A stretch of DNA of 64,000 nt from Magnolia sinica (taxonomy: Eukaryota > Streptophyta > Magnoliopsida > Magnoliales > Magnoliaceae): assembly GCF_029962835.1 (NCBI RefSeq), contig NC_080577.1, forward strand, positions 30,672,501-30,736,500, given 5' to 3'. The position numbers and the translations under genes are program-made. Positions within the stretch are counted from its first letter, which is position 1. Every line of letters starts with the position of its first letter. Under the pieces are notes generated by a model. It was given only the letters and a program-made list of their open reading frames with translations, was not told where the DNA came from and ran no database searches. Shown piece by piece: positions 49,740 to 59,104 of the stretch.

Positions 49740-50565
49740 CTAATTACCTTAGTTCCAATCAAAACAACTGAAAACAAGTACCCGGCATCCTCAACTCCCA
49801 TTGATTTTCATCAAATAAACACAAACTTCAAAAACTAATAAACAGAAAAGTATCTACATGACCACTCCATTTTTTAGATAATCCAAGTATGAAGAACATC
49901 TGGGTCAATACATATGCATCAAATTGCTTGAGAACATCCCAAGTTCCCTTTATCTTGGTCCCAAAAAAAAAAATCCCGGAAACAAGTACCCATCATCCTA
50001 AATTCCCATCAATTAATATAACATGATCACATAAACTTCAAAAACTGCCAAATGCAAAAGTACCCACATGAGCTTCGCTTACATGTAACATAAATGATGT
50101 GTACAACACTCCATTAATTATGCCAAGTCCAAATAACTTGAAAGTGCCCCAAATTCCATTGGTTTCAGTCCAAGAACACCCAAAAGCAACTACTAATCAT
50201 CAAAAACTCCCATTGATTCACATAAAGTAATCTCACAAATTTTAAGAATTGATAAATGCAAAAGCACCCACACAAGATTCCATCATCTTAACCACAAAAA
50301 ATTATAATAAATCTGCACAACACTTCATTTTTCAACCAATATGCATCAAACTGCTTAAGAACATCCCAATTTTCATTGGTTTTTCATCCCAAAACAATTG
50401 AAAACAACCCACACATCATCCTAAAGTCACATTGGTTTTCACCAAATCAAAGAAAGTTCAATTGAAAACAGCCCACACATCATCCTAAAGTCACATTGAT
50501 TTTCACCAAATCAAAGAAAGTTCAAAAGGAGAGATACCCACACAAGATATAACCAATGTTTCATG
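49740..50565. repeat. Degenerate about 200-bp tandem repeat
   Basis: Four or more diverged copies, each running through blocks like CATCCCAA.TTCCATTGGTTT, AAAACAA.TGAAAACAA, ACCCATCATCCTAAA, CCCATTGATTTTCA and AAATGCAAAAGTACCCACA. The last copies share a nearly exact 60-bp stretch (about 50410-50470 and 50470-50525). No coding potential. Confidence 0.75.
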
Positions 50566-50572
50566 CACATAC

Positions 50573-50640
50573 CAAGCCCAATTGCACCATGGCTCGACAT
50601 GTAAGAAGCATAAAAGGTTGTAGAGGTCTTCCAGATTATT
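50573..50640 (-). pseudogene. RAD5/HLTF-type SNF2 helicase, downstream exon
   Basis: After an acceptor (GGTTACAG) the 68-bp minus-strand exon encodes NNLEDLYNLLCFLHVEPWCN and ends at a GTATGT donor. This is the motif following the GTPIQ box in the SNF2 ATPase of RAD5/HLTF-like proteins (family form NNLEDLYSLL.FLRVEPW). The exon lies about 290 bp downstream, in transcript sense, of the ATP-binding exon at 50931-51159; the sequence that should lie between them (including the DEAH box) is missing. Confidence 0.8.
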
Positions 50641-50782
50641 CTGTAACCATTGTAAAACAGGCATTTTAATGGCTATTGTAATTTATTTAAGACCCACCAG
50701 CTAAAATGATAAAAAAATCAGGCAACAAGGCTATGTTTGGATGCGCTATTGACTGAAGTGTGTTCAACAATTGGAAAAAATG

Positions 50783-50970
50783 AAATCTCACCTTCCACTG
50801 GCCTAACAATGCCATTGGACAGACAACAATGTGCTATTTTAATTTTTCATTCAATTGCATCATTAAAAGAATGCCAACTTTAACTACAGGATTAGTAGTA
50901 AACATGTTATGAAATGAAACGAAATCTTACCTTCTACTGGCCTAACAATGCCATTGGACAGACAACAAGA
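50783..50970. repeat. Tandem duplication of an exon end, 140-bp period
   Basis: The stretch CTGGCCTAACAATGCCATTG with its TTACCTT/CTCACCTT splice-donor side occurs at about 50800 and again 140 bp further on. Only the second copy is attached to the SNF2 exon. Confidence 0.8.
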
Positions 50971-51159
50971 TTTCCTCCTTTAACTGTGGGTAGGCTTTTG
51001 TGTTTGAGGATCTTTCTGACCATTCTTTGTTTTCTTGTTGTCAAAATCCTGATTTTGTTCTTCAACTTGTTGGTCATCTGAACTCTCCCTAACTAGTTTT
51101 CCAAGTATTAATGCAATAGTCATTACAGTCTTTTCAAGCCCCATTGCATCTGCTAAAAT
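50931..51159 (-). pseudogene. RAD5/HLTF-type SNF2 helicase, ATP-binding exon
   Basis: A 229-bp minus-strand exon with acceptor (CAATGTAG) and donor (GAAG/GTAAGA). It encodes ILADAMGLEKTVMTIALIL, the Walker A region of RAD5-like SNF2 enzymes, with the second Gly of GLGKT changed to Glu. A charged linker follows (KKTKNGQKDPQ); then, after a one-base shift, VKGGNLVVCPMALLGQ is read, followed by a stop where Trp is expected. RAD5/HLTF proteins act in error-free bypass of DNA damage. The mutated Walker A, the shift and the stop show that this copy is dead. Confidence 0.85.
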
Positions 51160-51164
51160 CTACA

Positions 51165-51795
51165 TTGAAAAACATATAGTCAGATGGCAATAGCAGCAAA
51201 AGATCACCAAACAAAACCAACTTTTTCCTATACCATTGTACATTGTCTAAAGGCTCTTTGAATTATACGTAAAATGATGAAAGAAACCAATGTTGTGCCA
51301 ATGCTCTCTTTGGGCAGGTCTTCTCACATACAGTGATGCAGATGCTCATGTTGTTATCTGACACTAATCATAAATGTGAGGGTTTCCATGACTCACCATC
51401 CCAACATGAATTCGATAGCTCTTTGAGCAACAGTATCATCAAAAAAATCTGGGTCCAGATCCAATTAAATCAGATCAGATATATTCATCAAAAAATCAGG
51501 TTCAATATTTCAGGTATACAGAGATTTGTTACAATGAAGCACTGGAGTCAAATATCTTCAACTGTGCATTTTTCTTTGTTCTATGGAACATATTGTACAA
51601 TAAAATTTATGACCCCCATGTACCCCATACTACATTGTGCAGCCCAAATCCCTATATAGACTCAACAGATGCCAACCCAAAGTAAATGGAACAGCTAACA
51701 TTACACAAATAGGCCTGCTGCACAGTGCAAATCAATGATCAGCAAATGCTTCAGTGTGCAGCACAAAAATAAAACATGTTTAAAGACTTGCTAGG
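51165..51795. other. Non-coding CACTA interior
   Basis: No protein motif was recognised. A 108-codon plus-strand frame (51333-51659) runs against the strand of all neighbouring exon scraps and shows no family match. On the minus strand PDFFDDTVAQRAIEF is readable near 51400-51450 and could be another scrap of unknown origin. Confidence 0.4.
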
Positions 51796-51802
51796 AACAC
51801 AC

Positions 51803-51890
51803 TTGAGTTTGAGACATAAAATTCAGACAGTGGGAGATTAGCCAGGAAGATAACCGATCCAGTGAATTGGTTGTTCTGTAAGTGACTATT
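51803..51890 (-). pseudogene. LRR fragment, STRUBBELIG-like receptor
   Basis: The minus strand encodes HLQNNQFTGSVIFLANLPLS then EFYVSN, a leucine-rich repeat whose wording (LQNNQFTGS..VLANLPL) is that of STRUBBELIG-family receptor-like kinases. Only one repeat remains and there is no kinase domain. Other plant LRR proteins cannot be excluded from so short a piece. Confidence 0.6.
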
Positions 51891-52258
51891 GGAGAAAAGT
51901 GCCAAGTGCGAATAGCGTACATTTTCAGTGGAGACAAGGCCACAGAAAGAATGTTCAGTTTATGATTAGTGGAGTATTTTCCATCAACAATAGAAACATC
52001 ATATTTTATTACAGTTACATGCAAATTTAGGACAACATAAATAGGATTCCTATAGTGAACTAGGATAGTTCTCCTTTCTTAAAAAAGAAAAATAAAAGGA
52101 AAAAAAAATCAGTCCTAGGATAGAGAAAAATCAGAGCAATCCAGAGAATCAAAATCAGCCACATTGAAGTTTTGAGTACCCATTTGGCCAGCAACACCAA
52201 GGAGCATCTCTGCTTGAAAAAACTGTCATAAAGCCGTGTGTTTGAAGTAACCACATCA

Positions 52259-52522
52259 TCACGTGGTGAATCTCAGCAATATGATGACCACCAGTGTCGT
52301 GAGGCAGATGACGAACAATTTAACTGCCCGGTAGTAAATGTGCTCCTTCGTAGAGTACTTGTCATGAGCATGCATGATTACCAGATAAATAGCAACAACC
52401 ACAACCACATAGATCCAAGACAACAAATAGATAGCAATACTGGTTCTTTTATTGGCAATGCCAAGCTGGTATACAATCCCATACTGGAAGAAAAAGAAGC
52501 TAAGATCTAGAATTATCTCCAA
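52259..52522 (-). pseudogene. Callose synthase (GSL) C-terminal fragment
   Basis: An 87-codon minus-strand frame reads FFFFQYGIVYQLGIANKRTS, SIAIYLLSWIYVVVVVAIYL, DKYSTKEHIYYRAVK and a final hydrophobic stretch LTTLVVIILLRF. It corresponds to the transmembrane region near the C terminus of plant callose synthases of the GSL8/GSL10 type (family form FQYGIVY.L...SI.VYLLSWIYV and DKYAAKEHIYYR). These plasma-membrane enzymes make 1,3-beta-glucan. The frame is open but stops at once after the fragment, and the catalytic loop is absent. The longest captured piece that is still open. Confidence 0.85.
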
Positions 52523-52594
52523 ATCAAATGATTCAAGTTTACAAAGAGTAGATTATGCATTTTTACAGAAACAGAGAAGTAATTGAGCATGAAC

Positions 52595-52694
52595 CTGTAT
52601 CATGTCAGCTGGACCATAAGTTTCTGTCCGTATAATTACAAGACGATCTAACAGGCCAACATGTATGCCATGTGGACTGCTCATATCAGTTCCC
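52595..52694 (-). pseudogene. RuvB-like helicase (RVB1) exon fragment
   Basis: Following an acceptor (GATGTAG) the 100-bp minus-strand segment encodes GTDMSSPHGIHVGLLDRLVI then IRTETYGPADMIQ. This is a well-conserved part of RuvB-like AAA+ ATPases of the RVB1/Pontin type (family form GTD..SPHGIP.DLLDRLLII), subunits of chromatin-remodelling complexes. The arginine of LLDRL is kept; the exon ends at ATACAG followed by GTTC, a weak donor. It is in frame over its whole length but isolated. Confidence 0.88.
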
Positions 52695-52699
52695 CTACA

Positions 52700-53015
52700 T
52701 CATATGCATTGAAGAAAAATGACATGGGATAATATTTAGCAAATGGCTAATTATCATCTTCTAACAATACACTTTTTCAATGGATCTCCTAGCAATATAT
52801 TTCAAGCTCCTAAACTGGTAACGTGCTGACATCACTGTAGCTAGGAAGAAAGATGATTTGTGAACATAAGGGAGGCAAGTTTCTTGCCTCATTCTGCAAG
52901 TAGAGAACCATGGCAAGAAATAGTCATATTAAACTTCACATAGTGATATTACTATTTTAAGGTAAAAGGAAATGACACAAGTTATGTTAACTTCACATAA
53001 TGATACTACTATTTT
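52700..53015. other. Non-coding CACTA interior
   Basis: Intron-like AT-rich spacer with a short direct repeat of CTTCACATA.TGATA.TACTATTTT (about 52935 and 52991). Nothing coding. Confidence 0.45.
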
Positions 53016-53019
53016 TATG

Positions 53020-53240
53020 GGTTGGAAGAGAGTTGCCATCTTCATCGTCAATTCAAACAGTTTCTTCTGTCTCCCACTAAGATTCGAGTAGTCTACTTCG
53101 ACATTTTCCTCAACAGGCTATCCATTATCACCATCAACATGTTCTTCACCATCAGTTTTTTCTGCTACATCTAGTTTTTGTTCTTCATTTTAATCAGAGC
53201 CCTCTAAGAAGGATATACCTCTACCACTCCCCTTTTTAGT
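53020..53240 (-). pseudogene. Splicing factor SYF2 fragment
   Basis: The minus strand, through two stops, encodes an acidic stretch (EEQKLDVAEKTDGEEHVDGD) and then VEVDYSNLSGRQKKLFELTM. The block VDYS.L.GRQKKLFEL is characteristic of the pre-mRNA splicing factor SYF2, which acts in the Prp19-associated complex. The fragment ends where the family continues with K.NEARKAN. One Glu-like and one Gln-like codon have become stops. Captured scrap; not functional. Confidence 0.8.
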
Positions 53241-53394
53241 TTCTATAACAATACGTAAAATAGTCAAAATTGAGAAAGAATTAAATGATTGAAATGGATG
53301 AATCCTTACAATACTAGAATATAATATCATAATGTCTTCATGAGGCAATTGCGAGTTGTTTGATGCAACAAAATCCAATGAAGGAATTACGGAT

Positions 53395-53565
53395 TTTATT
53401 TATTTTTTGAAAGATGCCAACTTTATTAAAAATGGCAAAGCCGAAAGAAAAAAAAAACAAACAATAAAAAAGACAAAGAAAGAGGAAACACAAAAATTAC
53501 AAGAGCTGCAGCCCAACCAAAGAACTACATTGGCAAGGGCCGAAGAGAAAACACTTCTAGACGAA
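53395..53565 (-). mobile_element. 3'-end scrap of a LINE
   Basis: Read on the minus strand the stretch ends with AATAAAGTTGGCATCTTTC and an A-rich tail (TTTATTTATTTTTT on the plus strand at about 53397-53410), as plant L1 3' UTRs do. The upstream part is lost within about 170 bp, a typical 5'-truncated insertion, placed between the SYF2 and PPR scraps. No target duplication could be defined. Confidence 0.5.
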
Positions 53566-53576
53566 CCACATTTATC

Positions 53577-53690
53577 TCAGAAACATCTCTCATAAGCATT
53601 TTATCGAACAGTATGTGTGCATCTTTAATCTAACCACATTTTACATACATATCAATCAAAGAGGTCCCAACATACAGATCATCAAACATG
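53577..53690 (-). pseudogene. PPR protein fragment
   Basis: Minus-strand translation reads DLYVGTSLIDMYVKCG, a stop, then IKDAHILFDKMLMRDVS. This is one pentatricopeptide repeat of the PLS type (family form VGTALIDMY.KCG.I.DA..VFD.M..RDV), from an organelle RNA-binding protein. Only about 35 codons are present. Confidence 0.8.
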
Positions 53691-54255
53691 GGTTATCAAG
53701 TATGTGAAAGAAAAAAGTCACAAACGTGAGGAACTCAATCTAGCAGATGTAAATGTGTCTATGAAATCAACTAATCTAGATCAAGAACTGATATAACAAA
53801 CTATCATAAAACTAAAAAGAAATAACTAAAGGAAAAATATACTCCAAAAAATCCACATGGAAGAAGCATCAGCTAATAATTCCAGATATATACCATTTTA
53901 TAACTAAAAAAATAAGAAAAAATATCCTTAAATGGTCTGCAAAAATGTATGGACGGCGTGGATATACAACACATCATCAAAGTGGGCTCCATGGTAAGGG
54001 TAACACCACTAAGGTGTGTTACCCAAGTAACACCTAATCCACTCCTGTTACTGTCCTTAGAAAAATTTAAAAAGCTAGTTCATGTTTTTGCAAACTCAGT
54101 TCAACATCAAACATGTCAACATTGCTCGGTCTATTTTAAAAACACAGAACAAACAGCTTGCATGCAAGCCATCCATTAGGTGAGTACAGTCTTAAATATG
54201 TTCTGACCCAGCAATAAGATCAAGCCTACAATCTTTGCCTTTTGTCTCTGTCTTC
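53691..54255. other. Non-coding, module remnant
   Basis: Contains a piece of the dispersed module near 53948-53995 (TATGGACGGCGTGGATATAC) and inverted pieces of GGTGTTAC around 53998-54050. No gene. Confidence 0.45.
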
Positions 54256-54269
54256 GATTAACCAAAAAG

Positions 54270-54525
54270 ACGGACAAAAATCAAGAAAAGAATATATGAA
54301 AACTTAACAGTGGTAGCTGTGTTAGTTAATGGAGGAGCCGGTGTTGTGCCCAAGTCCTCATAGAACTTGTACGTCTCATACCTCAAATTGCAACTTGGTC
54401 CAACAACTCTCTCACCTTGTTTTCCATTACAACACGTAGGAATCCGACCCATAGCATCTTCTAAACACGCACCGCAATCTCTCCTCGGCAGATCGTTATT
54501 GTACTGCATAAGCCCATATGGTTTA
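54270..54525 (-). pseudogene. DUF26 (Gnk2-like) cysteine-rich fragment
   Basis: The minus strand encodes YGLMQYNNDLPRRDCGACLE, then GRIPTCCNGKQGERVVGPSC and NLRYETYKFYE. The C-X2-C...CC...C spacing and the RYE..PFY-like end identify the C-terminal half of a DUF26 domain, found in cysteine-rich receptor-like kinases and secreted antifungal proteins. The first conserved Cys of the Q-C-T.DL block is Tyr. No kinase part is present. A short frame upstream (54461-54655) may be unrelated leader sequence. Confidence 0.85.
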
Positions 54526-55020
54526 CCTTTGTAGATCGATTGGTAAACAAAGAAGATGACGAAGATCGACGGTGTCGGAGGGGAGCATTGCCAGATCGGA
54601 AGGTTTCATATGCAAAATCGATGGGATTCGATCTATAGGGGTTTAGGGTTTTCAAAGGGGCTAGGTGCGGATGATGATGGGGGTTTTGACAGGGATGAGT
54701 TTGAGGTTTTGGAAGAAAATGGGAAGGAGATGGGGGTTTTGAAAGGGGCTAGGTAGGAGGCTGGCGGACCTTGGCTGGAAGAAATGAGAAGAAAAATGAG
54801 AGCGGAAATCTATTTCTAACCTCGATCGAGAGAGATGAAAGGAATGAGACGTAGATACTTACCTCGATCGAGAGAGATGAAAGGAATCAGATGTAATACA
54901 TGGAGCGGTGGTTTTCGAGGGTGACGCACGGCAGAGGGCAGGGGTGAGTGAGAGAGAGAGAGAAGAAGAGGGAGGGCGGCGAGTGAGAGAATGGGGGGAA
55001 ATTGGGCGCGGCTTTGTTTT
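54526..55020. other. Non-coding, GA-rich, promoter-like piece
   Basis: Holds AAACCCTAA-type sequence on the minus strand (about 54640-54650), two tandem copies of a roughly 42-bp unit with CCTCGATCGAGAGAGATGAA (54821-54895) and a CT/GA-rich stretch (54945-54975). It could be captured promoter or 5' UTR sequence; this is a guess. No gene. Confidence 0.45.
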
Positions 55021-55029
55021 GAGCGCGCG

Positions 55030-57850
55030 CCCAATTTTGGGCAGGACCATGGACGGTGCTCTGTGGGCCCTACCATGATGTATGTGTTTCATCCACTCCA
55101 TTCATCCATTTTTAAAGATGATTTTAGAGCTTTATGCCAAAAATTAGAGGGATATAAATCTTAGGTGGTCCACACCACATGAGAACAATAGTGATTGGAT
55201 ATCCACCATTAAAATCCTCCTAAGGCCCACTATACTGTTTATTTGACATCCAATCTATTGATTTGGTCATATAGGACCAAATGAAGGGACAAAACAAAAA
55301 TCAGCTTGATCCAAAACTTTTATGGCTATCGAAATGTTTTTAATGGTCGACGCTCATTCAACACTGTTTCCTATAATGTGGTCCACTTGAGATTTGGATA
55401 AATTTCATTTTTAGTCTCATATTGTAAAATTATCTGTAAAAAGATATGGACGGCATGGATGAAATACATACATCATGGTAGGGCCACAGAGCACTGACCA
55501 CCGGCCATTGGCTGGTGTCAGGGAGAGTAGTCAATCTGTTCCAAGCGTACTAAGTAAATCATGTGGGCCTACTATGATTTATTCATTTTATCCACTCCAT
55601 CTATCCATTTTAACATATAATTTTATTACATAAGCTTAAAAATGAAGCCTATAAAAATCTTAAGTGGACCACATCATAGGAAATAGTATAAACTGAATGT
55701 CTATTATCTCCAAATTTTAAGAGGCCATTGGAGTTTTAGATCAAGTTGATATTTTAGTTTTCCCTTCATCCATGTATTTGTGATCTATTGAACAAATTAG
55801 ATGACAAACAAAAATCACTGTAAGCCATGGGAAGATTTCAACGGTGAGAATCATTATTCCCACTTTTCCTATGGTATAGTCCACTTGAGCTTTGGATATG
55901 CTTTAATTTTGGGCTCAACCACTAAAATGATCTGAAAAAATGAATTGACAGTATGGATAAAACACTTACATCACTGTGGGCTAAAAATGAAGCATATCCA
56001 AAGCTCAAATGGACCACACTACTGGAAAGAGTGTGAATTGAACATCTACCATTGAAAATTTCATGGGGGCCACAAAAGTTTTAGATCAATCTGATATTTG
56101 TGTTTTCATTTCATCCATGTCTTTGTGATATTACGAACAGGTTGGATGACAAATAAGCATCACCGTGGGCCATAGAAAGGTTTCAATGGTGGAAACATTA
56201 TTCCCACGGTTTCCTATGGAAAAAATCAGTTATATCTCAATCCCAAGTGGACCACATTATAGGAAATAGTGTTTAATGAACGTTGACCATTAAAAATGTT
56301 CTGGGGGCCATAAAAGTTTTGGATCAAGCTGATATTTATTTTTTCCCTTCATATGGGTATTTATGACCTAATCAACAAATTGGATGTCAAATAAACAGTA
56401 CATTAGGCCTTAGGAGGATTTTAATAGTGGATATCCAATCATTATTTTTTTCATATGGTGTGGTCCACCTAAGATTTATATCCCTATAATTATTATTTTT
56501 TTGTAAATTACTAAAATGATTTGTAAAAATGGATGAAACACATACATCATGGTGGGCCCCACGGAGCATCGACCACCAGCCACGGGGCTGGTGTCAGGGG
56601 GAGTAGCCAATCTGTCTCCTAGTTTTTAAGTCTTGTGGGGCCCATCGTGATGTATGTTATTTATCCACTCCGTCCATTCATTTTAACGGATTTTTTTAAC
56701 AGTTGATCCAAAAAAGGAGTCAGATCTGTGTGCCCCACCATGATGTATGTATTATATCAACATCGTCCATTCATTTGGAGAGATCATTTTATGGGATGAT
56801 TAAAAGAATGAGTCAGATCCAAATCTCAAGTGGCCCCACCATCGAAAACAATGGGGACAGTGACACCCACCATTGAGACTTTCCTAGGGCCACTATGATG
56901 CTTATTTGAGATACAACCGGTTAATAAGTATTTAAAAAAAAAAAAAAAAGACATGGATGAAGAGAAAAATCAAATATCAGCTTGATTCAAACTTTTGTAG
57001 CCCTCTGAAATTTTTTATTAGTAAGCGTTCAATCCCTACATTTTATTTTATTTTATTTTTTTGTGGTGGATCAACTTGAGATTTTGATCTGCCTCATTCT
57101 TTGACCCATGCCCTGAAATGATCTATATGGATGAATTTTTGTGGTGGACATTATTGTGAAACTATATAGGCCCCACCTAAATGACTATAGCTGTGACCCC
57201 TGTTTCCTGTGGTGTGGTCCACCAAAGTCTCCTATCTGCCTCCTTTTTAGCATCATAACCTAAAATGATCTATCAAAATAGATGGACAGAGTGGAGGTGT
57301 AGGATTTGCACGTGGTTTGGCAAGTGACCCCAACACCAGCAGTCCATAAGTCAAAGCTCTATAGGCTACGATGATGTACGGGAAGTTCCCATGAGGTGAC
57401 CTTATAGTACTATTACACTATTTTCGGTAACTCCTTCATGGGTGTTACTCTAACCATGTAGGGCCCACCTTGATATATTTTATGTATATCGACATCGTCC
57501 ATATATTTTTCCATCATATTTTAAGATGTGATTTTAAATCATAAGAACTAAATAATCTTAGGTAGGCCATACCAATCAAAATAATATGACGAATAACCAT
57601 TAAAAACCTTTTGAAGGCCACAAAAGTTTTGGATCAATTTGATCTTTGTAGTTTACCTTCATCTATATCTTCTTTACACTATCAACAAGTTGGATTGCAA
57701 ATAACATTACTAAAACCTTACAATGGGCTCTTTAAAATTTTTAATGGCGAGGTACTATATTATCATTCTTTCCAATGGTGTGGTCCACTTAAGATTTAAA
57801 TCTACACAATTATTTATACCCGGCCAAAAAATGGGTTGGAGAAACGTATC
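55030..57850. repeat. Array of fold-back modules
   Basis: Three or more copies of the dispersed module. The first (about 55050-55550) has long inverted ends: GTGCTCTGTGGGCCCTACCA...at the left and, on the other strand at the right, GTGCTCTGTGGCCCTACCAT, each running on to GATGTATGT and TTTCATCCA. The second ends near 56620 with the same GCTGGTGTCAGGG.GAGTAG tail as the first. Interior blocks recur (AAGTGGACCACA, GTTTTGGATCAAGCTGATAT, CCATTGAAA). No coding potential; structure like a large MITE or fold-back transposon. Confidence 0.7.
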
Positions 57851-57871
57851 GGCGGCAATGATATACAATAC

Positions 57872-58370
57872 TGTTATATAACTTTTCAATTTTTCTTGTT
57901 AAAATACAAAATCTAGTTTTCCTTTTTAAAAAATATTTTTTTTTTTACAATTTGACAATTTTTTCACAATTTTGTTTATTTTTTAAAATTTTCTTTTTCA
58001 AAATATCATTTTTTTAAATTGAAATCTCCCTTTTGTTATCTAACTTTTCAATTTTTCTTGTCAAAATACAAAATCTAATTTTCTTTTTAAAAATATATTT
58101 TTTTTTATAATTTGTCAATTTTTTCACATTTTTGTTTAATTTCTTAAATTATTTTTTTTAAATATCATTTTTTTAATCTCACTTTTGTTATATATAACCT
58201 TTCAATTTTTCTTGTCAAAATACAAAATCTAATTTTCTTTTTTTTTTTAAATATATATTTTTTTCAATATGTCAAAATTTTCACAATTTTGTTAAATTTT
58301 TTAAATTTTCTTTTTCATAATATCATTTTTTTATTGAAATCTTTTTTTTTTCAAAATTATCGATAGTTTT
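57872..58370. repeat. T-rich about 155-bp tandem repeat, three copies
   Basis: Copies begin GTTAT.TAACTTTTCAATTTT at 57872, 58034 and 58186, each with AAAATACAAAATCTA and TTTTTTCACA blocks. Very T-rich on the plus strand. Confidence 0.8.
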
Positions 58371-58497
58371 TTTTTTTTTCAAAATTTAAAATTTTCGTAA
58401 ACATTGTTAATTATTTTTCTAAGCTTCTTAACTATTTTTTTTTTTTCAAAATTCATAATTTTTTTGAGCGGCTTAATTGAGCATTAGAGATGATTAG

Positions 58498-59012
58498 GAC
58501 CATCTTTAATAGAAACGGTCTTTGACAGTCTCTAATAGAGACGGTCTTTGGTAGGGCTATAAGACGGTTTAGGACCGTCTCTAATAGAGACGGTCCTTGA
58601 CAGTATCTAATAAAGACGGTCGAGGGCCGTCTCTAATAGAGATGGTCTTTTACAGGATTGTAAGACAGCTAAGGACTGTCTCTAATAGAGACGGTCTTTG
58701 ACAGTCTCAGATTTGAAGTAAAAGACGGCCAATGACCGTCTCTAATGCAGACGGCCAATGACTGTCTCAGATGACCGCATATAAGACGGTCAAGGACCGT
58801 CTCTAATGTGGACGGCCAACGACCGTCTCAAATGACCCATATAAGACGGTCAACGACCGTCTTAAATGATTTGTGGACGGTTTAAATTTTTAAGACAATA
58901 TTAAGGACGGTTAGGGGCCGTCTAAAATTTTAGAGACGGTTTACGGCCGTCTCTAAAGCGTCTTTAAACCAAGCAATTTTAGAGACGGTCCAGAACCGTC
59001 TCTAAATCCGTC
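58498..59012. repeat. Right subterminal GACGGTC/GACCGTC cluster
   Basis: Repeated units such as AGACGGTCAAGGACCGTCTC joined by TAATAGAGACGG. The cores equal those at the left end, but the linkers differ (TCTCTAATAGAG here, CTTAAAAAAG there). Confidence 0.85.
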
Positions 59013-59038
59013 ATTTTTTTTTCATTTTTCACGTAGTG

Positions 59039-59043
59039 ATATA

Positions 59044-59104
<61 letters not shown>

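Larger units (their letters stand above)
42336..59038. mobile_element. Non-autonomous CACTA element, 16.7 kb, Pack-type
   Basis: The left end reads CACTACGCCAAAACTGCG and the right end, on the other strand, CACTACGTGAAAAATG, the CACTA termini of En/Spm elements. ATA flanks both ends (42333-42335 and 59039-59041), a 3-bp duplication as the superfamily makes. Removing the element and one ATA gives exactly the sequence of the sister LTR near 33320-33350. Subterminal regions carry GACGGTC/GACCGTC repeats. The interior holds telomere-like repeats, exon scraps of at least eight host genes, tandem repeats and a LINE scrap. No TNP2 or TNPA frame was recognised, so movement would have needed transposase from elsewhere. 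Confidence 0.92.

Noticed and set aside
47521..50565. CRISPR-like array
   Set aside because: Repeats are long, contiguous and degenerate, without unique spacers, in a plant genome.
52060..52254. Extension of the callose synthase fragment (a TRLYDSFF stretch)
   Set aside because: Some likeness to the next callose synthase block, but a stop and unrelated sequence follow; not enough to extend the call.
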